64,000 nt of DNA from Aphanomyces cochlioides. Taxonomy: Eukaryota > Oomycota > Saprolegniomycetes > Saprolegniales > Verrucalvaceae. The stretch's first letter is position 1. Every line of letters starts with the position of its first letter. The DNA is taken from positions 310,001 to 374,000 of the forward strand of contig JAHQRK010000017.1 of the NCBI GenBank assembly GCA_019828595.1, read 5' to 3'. This document shows positions 24,680-34,639 of the stretch, piece by piece. Made by a program: the position numbers and the translations under genes. The notes below the pieces were generated by a model. The model worked only from the letters and a program-made list of their open reading frames with translations. It was not told the DNA's origin and made no database searches.

Positions 24680-25440
24680 GGGGTTCTTGCCACGGGGTTT
24701 TGACGGCGAAACAGATCCACCAGAGACAAACTGTGCATCCATTGTTCCAGTTGAAGGGTGCCGGCCATGGTGGAGGTACTGGGTCTCAACGAATCCAAAT
24801 CTTTGTTGAGAGTGCAGTTGAAATCTCCTCCAACAATGTGGAGCGCATGTGGAGGAAAGTCGCGTGGCAATTCTTCGAAGTAACTTGCTCGTTCTTGAAA
24901 GGCTGCCGGCGCATAGATATTGTGGAGAACGACTGTCAGTGGACCCAGAGTACATCGCACTTGTAGATAACGACCACGAAGCACTGAGTTGTCATGAGGG
25001 ACTTGAGTGGCGTTCTTCAAAGGAGAGTGAGGATGTATCAACGTAGCCAGACCTCCAGTGGCTGGCGACGTGGATACTTCAGGGTAAATAGGCTCTTCAA
25101 AGAACAAAGAGCCTTCGTGGTTTGTGATGCGTTGCCAATGGAACGCAACACGGTCGTGGAGACTTGGCGTGCGGAAACGGGTTTCTTGGATAAAGGAAAC
25201 GTCGTGAACACTTGATAGTTTGTCGAGGATGTACCGATGACTGTTGGAGAAGCCATTGGTGTTGAGGGAGATGATTTGTGGGTCCCAGTCCACGAGTTCA
25301 GTTGGGACATCGGAGAAGTTGTTGTCACTCATCACGAGTACAGATGAAAATGAGTAGAATGGAGGGGTCAGAGGGGAGGTTGAAATGGATTGAAGCAGGG
25401 GATAGAAGCCTTAGAGTTGATCGTCCTCCAAATCGAGGGG
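24680..25440 (-). mobile_element. LINE fragment L1b (minus strand, 5'-truncated)
   Basis: In element sense it starts abruptly at 25440 within the last codons of ORF1, crosses the 75-bp gap and enters ORF2, ending at NPVART (24682), where L2's 5' end is joined. The truncation at 25440 falls exactly at the edge of a 218-bp direct repeat of the neighbouring hAT remnant. A 5' truncation is typical of LINE insertion. Confidence 0.85.
24682..25335 (-). pseudogene. LINE ORF2 endonuclease fragment
   Basis: Encodes MMSDNNFSDVPTEL through LVDLFRRQNPVART, covering about the first 220 residues of ORF2 with QETRF and GGDFNC but without the C-terminal EEP motifs. The last 14 bp (24682-24695) are the predicted target duplication of L2. 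The frame reads on into L2's ORF1, producing an accidental 1252-codon fusion frame. Confidence 0.88.
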
Positions 25441-26272
25441 ATTGGCCTCGTCGTGCTGTGGATGTTGACTCTTTGAGTAGCCACGCTCTTTGTTGCTTAC
25501 GACGTCTGAATCACCAAATTGACATCCGACTCCCGAAACCTACAATGAATCAGCATGAAGCCATGCTGCTAGACCCCCGCGTGAAGAGTATAGTTGTGAC
25601 AGATTATTCAAGCGATCGAGATGAAGCAATTGAACAGCTTCTCAGGGCCTGGTCGGGGTTTCGTCGATACGAGCCCATGTCGACACACCACGCGCATTGG
25701 CTTCGTTTCCTCTCTATTGTCTTCATCGCTTCTCAATGAATATGCATACAAAATGTACAATTGTAGCCATAGATATGTCCACAATACTCATGATCTACTC
25801 TAGGTACTTTGAAACATATCCTGATGACAAAGTAGACGTCTTTCGGTCTATATCAAGTGATGACTGGGAGCTGGCTGCTGAGTTGGAAGGTATTATGAAC
25901 GCACTGGCAGCGTTCAACCTTGGTGAAGTACAAACAGAGAGGGTGTCTGCGTCTTTCTCTTTCCTTCTACTCCGCAAAGCAACAAGTGTTGTCCGAGCTC
26001 CGGCCGTGAATTGTTTCACACGTGTCCGCCCTGAGAAATCATCAAATGCTGCGAATTGGCCTCGTCGTGCTGTGGATGTTGACTCTTTGAGTAGCCACGC
26101 TCTTTGTTGCTTACGACGTCTGAATCACCAAATTGACATCCGACTCCCGAAACCTACAATGAATCAGCATGAAGCCATGCTGCTAGACCCCCGCGTGAAG
26201 AGTATAGTTGTGACAGATTATTCAAGCGATCGAGATGAAGCAATTGAACAGCTTCTCAGGGCCTGGTCGGGG
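25441..26272 (+). repeat. 218-bp direct repeat within a hAT remnant
   Basis: 25441-25658 and 26055-26272 appear identical by eye, offset by 614 bp. The repeat encodes the hAT segment that contains AMLLDPRVK. The first copy diverges at GGTCGGGG followed by TTTCGTCG, the second at GGTCGGGG followed by AAGAAATC. The right copy continues into the transposase C-terminus and is the ancestral context. The left copy looks like a partial tandem duplication whose left end coincides with the LINE break. Confidence 0.85.
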
Positions 26273-26787
26273 AAGAAATCCATCCCTGCCAGGCCTGAAT
26301 CCGTCCCTGAAGCATGGATGGAATGTTCGGCGACCAGGCCCTCATGGAACATCGATCAGTGTATGCAAGAAATGCCCTCAAGAAAGGACCAACGACTCCT
26401 CCTGCAACTACAGTGGCGGGCGAGCTCGATGCTGGCGACGAGACCATGTACGATGATCACGATGAATTTGCTATACCTCGCCCCCGGCAGAACTTCAATC
26501 CTTCTTCGGCATCTCTCTTCCTGTTAGAGCTCGAAGCTGACGAAGTTTGGCGCACATGGGCTGCGTTCGAGGTGTCCTGGGAGCGATACACCACAGCGGA
26601 CGTTGTCAAAACGGGGAGTCATGGATGCATATATGACGTGTGGAAGCTTTACAAGGAGATCGACGTTCTCGCTTGGTACCGGGACGTTGGATTGACGGCC
26701 TTCGCGATTTTGGCCCGCACCTACCTTGCTAAGCCCATGTCGAACGCCTTCCAAGAGAGCTTTTTTCAACGGCAGGCCATGCTGTGA
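25803..26787 (+). pseudogene. hAT-family transposase remnant
   Basis: The first frame (to about 26300) gives YFETYPDDKVDVFR, a Trp-containing segment (SSDDWELAAELEGIM) and MLLDPRVKSIVV, matching the hAT landmark L-D-P-R-x-K. A second frame (26314-26787) carries the end of the protein with LAWYRDVGLTAFAILARTYL and SNAFQESFFQRQAM, resembling the hAT C-terminal dimerisation region. The frames are out of register near 26300, so there is a frameshift or an unrecognised intron. No N-terminal BED finger is visible upstream; a LINE and a duplicated segment lie there instead. In intact elements the protein cuts and pastes its own DNA. Immobile as it stands. Confidence 0.75.
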
Positions 26788-27160
26788 ATACGAAGCGGAC
26801 ACGTTTGGACTCCACTCGCGCCGAAAAGCTGCAAAGACTGATGCATGCAAATAAATGAACCTCTATTTTTTGTACAAATTGATGGAGTTTCCATAGAAAT
26901 CCATGGATATCCATGGATTTACCAATACAGTATCGTGTTGAGACTTCAGGAGCGGCATGCATGAAAATGAGGTTTTCAGGCTCTGAATCGCTCTGTGGGC
27001 TTTAAAAACAACAATTTTGTGTTTTGACAAGAGATTTACGAAACAAAAATAGGATCAGCCAATCGCTCAGTTGACATGAATTTTCGCAGTTTTTCCACCC
27101 TAACCTCTTAAAAACCCTGTAAAAATTTATCGGGATATATTAATACTCATTTTATTAATA
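26788..27160. other. AT-rich non-coding stretch
   Basis: No open frame I would support. Near 26895-26920 there are overlapping ATCCATGGAT and ATATCCATGG words, the same vocabulary as the palindromes inside the Merlin-like element at 38342. This may be a degraded related copy. Nothing else was recognised. Confidence 0.5.
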
Positions 27161-27739
27161 CAGGTCGTCCCTCGAGATAATCACATCAATTTTGAACAGG
27201 TTTTGAATACATTTATAGAGTTACTAATTTATAAAGTTCAATAAAGAAAAATTAATTACTTCAATGTTTGATTTTTAACTGTAAATGCATTTGTATTTAA
27301 GCTGATTGCAAAATTAATTATAGTACTTCAGTATTTGATTTTTGACTGTAAACTCATTTGTATTGAAGCTGATTGCTTTCAAATATTGCAATTAAATGAA
27401 TCATTTAATGCATACATTCCTTCATCAAGAATACCTGTGTGACGCCAGCAGTTGACTATTGCTGAATTAGCCACCTCTTGCCATGCAGTTTCGGCCCATT
27501 TTCATCGCTTCCAAAATGTCCACCTCGAAGAGGATGATTGTTGTACTCTTCTTGGATTAATCTCTTCTGTGTTATCGTTATTCTCTGTCTTCGCGCCATG
27601 ACACTCCAATTGATTCGATTAAAGATTTGAATTTCAAGTCGCGCCGTCTCCGACCCTCAAAAATAATATTATCGAAGTATAAATTAGAAAATAGAGTATA
27701 TTTAGTTTGAAGGGCGTGACTATCTCGAGGGATGACCTG
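27161..27739. mobile_element. pogo/Tigger-like (Tc1-mariner) deletion derivative
   Basis: Inverted termini of 24 bp with two mismatches, CAGGTCGTCCCTCGAGATAA at 27161 and its counterpart ending at 27739, are flanked by TA on both sides (27159-27160 and 27740-27741). TA duplications and CAG termini fit Tc1/mariner, pogo branch. At 579 bp it is far too short for a full transposase. A short minus-strand remnant of the DNA-binding N-terminus remains. The AT-rich left half contains a diverged internal direct repeat of about 52 bp, at 27258 and 27324. Confidence 0.75.
27456..27599 (-). pseudogene. pogo-like transposase N-terminal remnant (47 aa)
   Basis: Starts at an ATG and reads MARRQRITITQKRLIQEEYN, then HPLRGGHFGSDENG and on to LIQQ and a stop. 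The opening basic stretch followed by a helix resembles the psq/CENP-B-type helix-turn-helix start of pogo transposases. The catalytic DDE domain is absent. The position inside matching CAG/TA termini supports the assignment. The family call is a recognition by pattern and is moderately sure. Confidence 0.5.
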
Positions 27740-27846
27740 TAATTATTAGAATTCAAACTCCAGTATTAATAGTTATCTTTTCTATATTAATATCAGGTAC
27801 CTCAGTATCAATATCATACAGTATTAATATAGGAAAAATGCCATCG

Positions 27847-28109
27847 GGAGCCCATTAATTGACCGCACCAGCGACGACCTAACCCTCTGAAAAGGCCAAT
27901 ACGCAATTCTTATTGGACATAATAGCTACCCAATCAAAATCTACTATACTTTAATTAGTGTGAGTTGGTGTCGTGATCTCCTTGACAATCCCACGGCAAC
28001 AACGCCGACAAAAGGTCCGATAACCAGCGGTCATACTAACGCTCTTAATAGCGTTGTTTCGACCGCTATATGCAGCGCTATAAGCAGCGCTGGTCTGAGC
28101 GCTGCAACC
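27847..28109 (+). repeat. Left TIR of the MULE-like element
   Basis: It pairs with 30101-30363 over its whole length with scattered mismatches. The inner third contains repeated AGCGCT motifs (28070-28110). Confidence 0.8.
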
Positions 28110-28170
28110 ATTTGGAAACTCTTAGCATCTTACAGATTTATCATCACATATTCTTAATACCTGCTCAAAA

Positions 28171-28353
28171 GTGACACGGTTGTGTGCACAGCAAAATACT
28201 AACTACGACATCCTCAAGGAGTTACAACACCTACTCCAACCAGTTGAGAATTTTTTGTTAAATGCGGAGAAGATCAACAGAAAAAGAAAAAGGCCAAGAA
28301 CAAATAGTGACTTCAAGAAAAGCTTGCGTACATATGAGACTAGTTTGGATTAG
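28171..28353 (+). CDS. Unassigned small ORF in the MULE-like element
   Basis: A 60-codon frame starting with GTG, ending TYETSLD. It has a Leu-rich helix (ILKELQHLLQPVENFLL) followed by a strongly basic KINRKRKRPR stretch that could be a nuclear localisation signal. I do not recognise it. No ATG start is evident, so it may be the last exon of a decayed gene. Confidence 0.25.
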   Translation: MTRLCAQQNTNYDILKELQHLLQPVENFLLNAEKINRKRKRPRTNSDFKKSLRTYETSLD

Positions 28354-28379
28354 TCTATAATGAATAAGATATCAATTTA

Positions 28380-28598
28380 CTAGTGTAAACAATACAAACT
28401 TGGAAAACCAAAAAATACATTTTTAGCATAAAATAAACTCTTCTTTCTACCTCGTTTCTTTTGCGGTTTTGGAGCAGAAGATGAACTGGCAACTTTGCGC
28501 TTAGGACGGGAGGTTTCGCCTAAAATGCTTGCAATAATTGCATCATTTTCAGTTCGCGCTCGCCCGTTTTGCTCGCTTCGTGAAACATGCTGGCTCAT
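28380..28598 (-). CDS. Unassigned small ORF, basic
   Basis: 72 codons from an ATG (MSQHVSRSEQNGRARTEND), with a SRPKRKVASSSS and KPQKKRGRKK basic tail typical of nuclear or DNA-binding proteins. Two further minus-strand frames lie upstream (28618-28848 and 28888-29151) and all three may be parts of one split gene. No family recognised. Confidence 0.3.
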   Translation of the reverse strand: MSQHVSRSEQNGRARTENDAIIASILGETSRPKRKVASSSSAPKPQKKRGRKKSLFYAKNVFFGFPSLYCLH

Positions 28599-28617
28599 AT
28601 TGAGAACTTCTTCATGC

Positions 28618-28848
28618 TCAGACCCAAGATGTCATCATATTGGGAAAGGACGATAACATCGAAGTGATCCTATTTTCCACGGCATCCATTCGCTGCGTAA
28701 GCTCGTGAATGAGCTCATGCAGCTCGTCAAGCTCGCTAATGCTTGTGTCTTGACGAGCCTCGGAGAGAAAAATCGTACGACCTTGTAAGCGTTTTTTTAA
28801 TAGTAAACTCTTTTCACGGTTGTACGACTTCCTCTCCGAGTCTGTCAT
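28618..28848 (-). CDS. Unassigned small ORF, coiled coil
   Basis: 76 codons (MTDSERKSYNREKSLLLKKR). The middle shows a heptad-like helix, ELDELHELIHELTQRMDAV, suggesting a coiled coil. The frame ends 20 bp before the next minus-strand frame begins at 28598, so the two may be one gene broken by a frameshift or a short intron. Confidence 0.3.
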   Translation of the reverse strand: MTDSERKSYNREKSLLLKKRLQGRTIFLSEARQDTSISELDELHELIHELTQRMDAVENRITSMLSSFPNMMTSWV

Positions 28849-28887
28849 TGACTCGAAGCTTACTAGGTCGTCACCAACGTGAACAGT

Positions 28888-29151
28888 TTAGGTTAGGATA
28901 ATGTCGGTAGATTTACCTTCAAGATAGATGTAGACCTCGCCGTCCTGGTGCATTGATTTCTTCCAAGACCCTTGCTCACTGTGGTAGGAGCGATAGTGCG
29001 ATATATAGTGACCCACAGTGAGAAGGGCCTCGCATTGCATCACGTTGCAGCACACGGCTAGGGACTTTCTCTCTTCGTGTCTTTCACTGCTCATTTCGTC
29101 GAATGGTGTGATAAAATACTTTGAAATCAAATATTTAAAAGTTTGATACAT
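28888..29151 (-). CDS. Unassigned small ORF next to a MITE
   Basis: 87 codons (MYQTFKYLISKYFITPFDEM to STDIILT). It contains CCNVMQCEALLTVGHYISHY with several Cys/His, but no zinc-finger spacing I can name. The start lies directly against the TTA duplication of the MITE at 29155, so its original upstream part may have been displaced by that insertion. Confidence 0.3.
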   Translation of the reverse strand: MYQTFKYLISKYFITPFDEMSSERHEERKSLAVCCNVMQCEALLTVGHYISHYRSYHSEQGSWKKSMHQDGEVYIYLEGKSTDIILT

Positions 29152-29154
29152 TTA

Positions 29155-29428
29155 GGGCCCGTCTGGCAACCGAAAATATTACAATAAATTGGCCCAAAAT
29201 GCCATTTTGAGGCCAAATTCAATAATTTAGGTCACAATATGAACTTGTCTATCTCAAAGAGTTTTGCACCAAATCCAATATTTTTGGTTGAGATATACTC
29301 ACTGGAGCCTCCCAAAATGCCATTTTACGAGATGGAGGTTTTACCTCTATTTTGAATATGCCATAAATCGTTGATCCCAATTTAGCTGAAAATGGCATAT
29401 TGATTTTGAAATTTTGCCAGACGCACCC
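29155..29428. mobile_element. Tourist-like MITE (PIF/Harbinger type), 274 bp
   Basis: Termini GGGCCCGTCTGGCAA and, inverted, GGGTGCGTCTGGCAA are flanked by TTA on both sides (29152-29154 and 29429-29431). The 3-bp TTA duplication and terminal GGG..GTCTGGC fit Tourist/PIF-Harbinger MITEs. It is nested inside the MULE-like element and has no coding capacity. Internal sequence is AT-rich with recurring AAAATGCCATTTT words. Confidence 0.8.
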
Positions 29429-29604
29429 TTAGCCAATTAAAGTTCATATTATTAATATTACATTATCCGGAAATGTTATTGTCCTTTTCAGTGAAATGTG
29501 GACTTGGCAGGTCATTGGCCAAATCGCATAGCAATCGACTATGCTAAATTTAATATGAAATATTGTATAGTATAAAATGTTAAGTACAATTTCTTCCTAG
29601 CAAT

Positions 29605-29763
29605 GGTACCTGCATCCCAGAATACCGTCATGCATGATTTCTACGCCCAATACAACCTCGCTATGAAGCGTCAAGACGTCGCGCGTATCTTCCGCGAGTC
29701 AGCGTCCATCATGGCCTTTCCCCACGGCCTTTCCCCAAGTCATATAATTAAGGTGATTTGATT
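29605..29763 (+). CDS. Unassigned 52-aa ORF
   Basis: ATG-initiated frame MVPASQNTVMHDFYAQYNLA followed by MKRQDVARIFRESASIM. GC content and codon texture differ from the AT-rich surroundings, and an AAG-GTGATT near the end could be a splice donor, so it may be a first exon. No family recognised. It lies inside the MULE-like element on the plus strand. Confidence 0.3.
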
Positions 29764-30100
29764 GATCAAAATATTGATATATGATTGGCTAGTCGATTGC
29801 TAGTCGATTCTGGCAAGTCGATTCGATTCGACAGCCCAGTCCAATTTGGAATCGAATGCATAATATCCGAATATTTATGGTGGTCATTTGTTCGACACCG
29901 ATCCAATGCTCGGCTTCAGCACGTTGCGCTGTTACGAGCGCTATTCATCCTCTCCTCGCCTCACTGACGCTTCATACAGTAAATATACTCAGACCCATGA
30001 TAGCAATTGACGTTGGAGCAGCGCTGCTTTCAGCGCTATATTCAGCGCTATATGCAGCGTTGCTTTCTACGCGCCTTCTTCTAGCGTTTACTTCATCGCT

Positions 30101-30363
30101 GGTAGCAGCGCTCAGACCAGTGCTGCTTATAGCGCTGCATATAGCGGTCAAAACAAGGCTATTAAGAGCGTTAGTATGACCGCTGGTTATCGGACCTTTT
30201 GTCGGCGTTGTTGCCGTGGGATTGTCAAGGAGATCACGACACCAACTCACACTAATTAAAGTATAGTAGATTTTGATTGGGTAGCTATTATGTCCAATAA
30301 GAATTGCGTATTGGCCTTTTTAGAGGGTTAGATCGTCGCTGTTGCGGTCAATTAATGGGCTCT
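30101..30363 (-). repeat. Right TIR of the MULE-like element
   Basis: Inverted copy of 27847-28109. It is followed directly by the 9-bp duplication and, 7 bp later, by the start of a Helitron. Confidence 0.8.
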
Positions 30364-30668
30364 ATGCCATTGATAGCAATCTATTACTTAAGGCTCTATT
30401 ACTTAAGGCTCTAACGCAACACGTAAGTACGAGACTAAGTACGAGAGTAATTTTTACATACAAACGTCAAGTCAACAAATGAGCAATTTTTATATACTTT
30501 ATCCAAGTACAAAATGAGCAATTTGAGACAAGTCTTCATAGTAGTCAGTACTTCCAACCAACATCAACTCATTTGACCACTCAAGGTTGTATTGCCCGAT
30601 ATCCATGGCAAATATCCATTTGTCAATTATTTGGTGTGTTGCTCAATACTCGGTGTCATATTTTGTCC

Positions 30669-30721
30669 CAACTGCCACGTCCAGCATCATCGTGCACCCA
30701 TGATGCTGGACGTGGCAGTTG
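30669..30721. repeat. 22-bp perfect hairpin in the Helitron A leader
   Basis: Arms 30669-30690 and 30700-30721 are exact reverse complements around a 9-nt loop. The equivalent place in Helitron B (about 38225-38262) has no such hairpin and reads differently, so the hairpin was gained in A or lost in B. Confidence 0.9.
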
Positions 30722-31498
30722 TCGATAATATTAATAATCAAACAATTCCACATACAAAATGAAAATATTGTCCTACTATTTAAAATAATACCTGCCAAGG
30801 ACGATTGAATGGCAGTTGGGTTTTTCTGGGACGATGCAAGGTGAGATGCATGTCTTAGGATAGCTTCACTCGGGCAGAAAAGGCCGCTGAATAAGCGGTC
30901 AACACAGTGTGCAGTAGGGTGACGAGCCCTTTCTGCCACTTTAAGCCATACTCTGGCCAGAGGCTTGGACTCCGAAAGGCGAATTCCGACGCGATATGCG
31001 AATGTTACGAAGTAGGGCCTTTTTGGCTCGAAATACCGGACATTTTCATAGAGCAGCCAGGGACAGCTATAACGTGTGTTTTTACTGTATTTTCATATTG
31101 ACTTTGGACGAGTAAATCCTCTCCCCATTGTTCAACTTTTTATAGTAAGGGGACAATGTGTAACGTTGGTTACCACTATTGCAACTGATGGTGCTACTTT
31201 TTTTGACGGAGTACCACTGTTGATAGTGGGCCTACGGCGAGTATCATGAATCACTGAAGGGGTGTTGCATGAATACTTAGCAGGTGTATTACCCAGTATC
31301 AAAGTTTCAACTCATTGGATGTACGAGCTCAAAAAGCGATATTAAACAAAGTGATGTTTAATAAATACCGCGAATTCTGTACGGTTTATGAAAGAAATGA
31401 GTAGTATTTTCTGGCAAACCACATTATGTTAAGCTTAAGTGGCGGGACACATACCCACAGTATTTTTACGATCCAATCACATTATCATTTTTGTGTTG

Positions 31499-32233
31499 AT
31501 GTTTTTGTATGAACATTTGTCTGACGCAGTTTTCTGCGTAGAAAATAACAACTACTCGGCCTCTAAGAAAGGCAAAGGCAATTGCAGTCATGACAATGAC
31601 AATCAAGGACATGCGATCGATAACTCCGAACCTGGCAAGCAAGCAGAGCTTAATGAAGTGCATGCTACCGAACAAGAGTCTGCATCAACTGGAGCTAATG
31701 GCTGGGCTGTAGATGACGATGCCTTGAATCAGGGCAATATTAACGACGAGACGGCTATGAGAAAGGCCAAGAAGGCGGAGTACAACAAACGTGCTCGCAA
31801 AAAGAAACGGCAAGCTCTCCTAAAGGCGGAGTACAACAATCGTGGTCGCGAAAAGAAACGGCATGCTATCGTGGATGAAGTCGACGAAGAGGTGGCAATG
31901 GAAAAATCCAAAAAGGCGCAGTACAACAATCGTGCTCGCGAACAGAAACGGCAAGCTCTCCTGGAAGAGGTCGACAAATCCAAAAAGGCGGAGTACAACA
32001 AACGTGCTCGCGAAAAGAAACGACATGCTATCGTGGAAGACTTCGACAAAGAGGTGGCTATCAAAAGATCCAAGAAGGCGGAATACAACAAACGTGCTCG
32101 CGAAAAGAAGCACAACACTGAGGTTGCGACTCAAGGGCGGGGTGCCATCATTTTGCACCATACGGACATGGATAAGAGCGACGAAGAGGAAACCAAGGAG
32201 GGAGAAGACGGAATCCAATCACGCTCAAAGTGA
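31499..32233 (+). pseudogene. Helitron A N-terminal Lys/Arg-repeat ORF
   Basis: Open from the ATG of MFLYEHLSDAVFCVENN (a GTG 60 nt upstream is also in frame) to a stop after QSRSK. About five copies of a basic motif resembling KKAEYNKRAREKKR lie at 31755-32115. Such repeats precede the Rep domain in many Helitron proteins. The frame stops near 32230, but the neighbouring frame continues with HHLKLLAAQEQEDRERR, so the RepHel gene is split here by a shift or an intron. Helitron B has the identical arrangement, so it predates their separation. Confidence 0.7.
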
Positions 32234-34636
32234 CCATCATCTCAAGCTTCTGGCAGCTCAGGAGCAAGAAGATCGCGAGCGCAGAGTTGACAATCGAAGG
32301 ATCTATGCTGCGCTACAACCTAACCGTATGAATGAAGGAGGTGAAGAAGAAACCAAGGAAGAAGATATTTCCGATGGAAATGTGGATTGCAACACTGACA
32401 ATCAATTACTTGCCTTGGCAAATGCTGATCCTCCGCTAAACGTGGATGTGGATTTGATTGATGTACCTCCTCGCGAGCAAGGATTAAGTCTCCGGAATAA
32501 ACCCAAGGGTCGCCCGAAGAAGAAGAATGGTCACAACAGTGCACGCATTAGTTTCGATGACTTCGATGAATCATTGGTGCCTCTTCATACTATTGAGCAG
32601 CGTTCGATTTGCCGCCATTGCGAAGCGAAGATTTGGCCAGGCGAAGAAAAGGACTGCTGCGGTGGAGGCACTCGAGTGCTGCCTGTTGCTACCTGGCCTG
32701 ACACACCCGAGTTTCGCGAATACATTGCTTTGTTCAAAACCAGAGGGTTTGTCAATAACACTCGCCGGTACAACGCCCTCTTTGCCTTTACATCTATTGG
32801 TACCCAAGAAATTATTCACGGCAACGGTGGGCCGAGATCTTATACAATCCAAGGCGCTTTGCATCATTTGATTGGACCACTGTTGCCTGCGGACGAAGAA
32901 CAAGCCAGTTACGCCCAGATCTACATTACGGATCCTGAAACGCAAGCAAGCATACGACGAAGAATGCTTGGGGGAAATCTTAATGTGTCAACTGTGACGA
33001 AAATCCAGCGTCTACTACTACAGCACAACGCGTTCACCCAGCTGTACAAGCATGCGAAGGATATTCCAAAGGATGACGACATGAGATTAGTGCTCACTGC
33101 TCAGCCTCGAAGCAACAGCCGAACGCATAACCTTCCTACGTGTTCTGAAATCGCTGTTCTTTTTTCAGAAACGTCCAAGTCAGGGCGTCATATCTTACTG
33201 CATGGTATTGATGGCCCCGTACTCAGCGAAGTTCAGCGAAACTATCACGTTGGTAAACATGTGCGTTTGGATCGACAACCTGGGGAACAACGTTTATTTC
33301 GCATTAAGGAATTTCATTCGGCATATGACCCGCTTCAATACCCTTTGCTCTTTCCCACTGGGACTTTGGGGTGTCGTTTGACAACAAGAGCGGTCGCAAT
33401 CATGAAAACGTGAGTTTGAACGATTATGCTTGATACCATTTGCACGAGCGCGGTGCATTCTCTCCATTACATGCCAGCGGACCTCTATTTCAAGTGTTTG
33501 CAGTCGACAATTTTGCAAAGGTGGAAAACCAAAGGCTTGGATATATTCGTGACCAAACCAACAACCTCCGCAGCGACACGTACCGCGCACTTCATGACGC
33601 TGTTTCGCATGATGTGGACCTCAGAAGCATTGGAAAAAGGATTGTTTTGCCGTCATCTTACACGGGCGGACCTCGATACATGAGACAACGTTACCTTGAC
33701 GCCATGGCAATTGTTCGCAAGTTCGGTCGACCAGACCTTTTTATCACTGTGACATGCAATCCAAAGTGGGTTGAAATCGACAGGGAGCTGGAATTGGCGA
33801 AAGACGACTATGGATTTAAACGATCTCCAGCTGATCGACTTGACTTAGTGACGCGCATGTTCCGTCTCAAGCTCTTAGCCATTGAAGTCATGCTGTACAA
33901 GGGGGAAGTTTTGGGTCGACAAGCTGCGTGTGTTCGTGTTGTCGAATTCCAAAAGCGTGGTCTGCCTCATGCCCATATATTGGTCATATTCACTGGGGAC
34001 GACAAAATCAAGACAGCTGCCGATATTGACAATATTATCAGTGCAGAAATCCCCGACAAGGAAAAGAATCCAAGATTGCACGAAATTGTTACAACCTGCA
34101 TGATTCACAAATGCAGCCACCGATGCCTGAAAAACGGGAAGTGCAAGAAAAACTTTCCAAAAGCATACTGCAACGAAACATCAGAAGGTAGTGATGGATA
34201 TCCACTCTACCGTCGTCGCCGCTCTTCGGCAGAGCGGCCCTCTGAGTATACCAACCAATATGTTATTCCGTACTGCCCAACGTTGAGTGCCATGTTCGAC
34301 TGCCACATCAATGTCGAGGCGTGTACAAGTATATCTGCAGTCAAGTACCTGTACAAGTACATCTACAAGGGCTCAGACCGCTCAAATTTTCAAGTTGAGT
34401 CCGGTGAACTTGACGAAATCAAGCAATACCAAGATGCCCGCTATGTATCGTGCTGTGAGGCCCTCACACGCATTTTCTCTTTCGACATGTTCAAACGATC
34501 TCACGCTGTCGAGAACCTCGAAATACACTTGGAAGGTGAACAAGTTGTATGCATTCCTACCGACCGCCCGATGAGCCCTCAGGAATTGGCAAGGAGGAAC
34601 CGGACGAAACTCACCGCGTTTTTAACTGTGCCGTGA
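32234..34636 (+). pseudogene. Helitron A Rep (HUH) nuclease region
   Basis: The first frame (to 33413) contains a Cys/His pair cluster (ICRHCEAKIW..CC) and the Helitron-like N domain to PLQYPLLFPTG. A shift and an in-frame TGA (33431-33433, in ..NDYA) follow. The second frame (33440-34636) holds FITVTCNPKW, the HUH motif in KRGLPHAHILVIF, and the two-tyrosine motif in VKYLYKYIYKG. These would nick and join single-stranded DNA in rolling-circle transposition. The frame breaks again near 34636; sense coding resumes as ALARECLHHDIPEHFVW before 34752. At least three lesions make it a pseudogene. Confidence 0.85.
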
Positions 34637-34639
34637 AAA

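Larger units (their letters stand above)
27847..30363. mobile_element. Long-TIR DNA transposon, 9-bp TSD (MULE-like)
   Basis: Two arms of about 263 bp form near-perfect inverted repeats: 27847-28109 begins GGAGCCCATTAATTGACCGC, and 30101-30363 ends with its complement apart from the outermost base. Flanking duplications ATGCCATCG (27838-27846) and ATGCCATTG (30364-30372) differ at one base. Long TIRs plus a 9-bp duplication fit Mutator-like elements. No MULE transposase is recognisable inside, only small unassigned frames, so it is probably non-autonomous. Inner TIR parts are rich in AGCGCT words that can pair locally. Confidence 0.75.

Noticed and set aside
21577..25335. A 1252-codon minus-strand frame (endonuclease fused to ORF1)
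   Set aside because: Created by L2's 5' end landing in frame within an ORF2 fragment. Separate LINE ends and extra CC bases at the join show it is not a designed fusion.
30643..30939. 98-codon minus-strand frame in the Helitron leader
   Set aside because: It crosses the perfect hairpin, and its counterpart in Helitron B is truncated and different; no domain.
31729..32218. Minus-strand frames rich in Phe, Leu and Ser opposite the Lys/Arg repeats
   Set aside because: Antisense shadows of the AAG/CGT-rich coding repeats.
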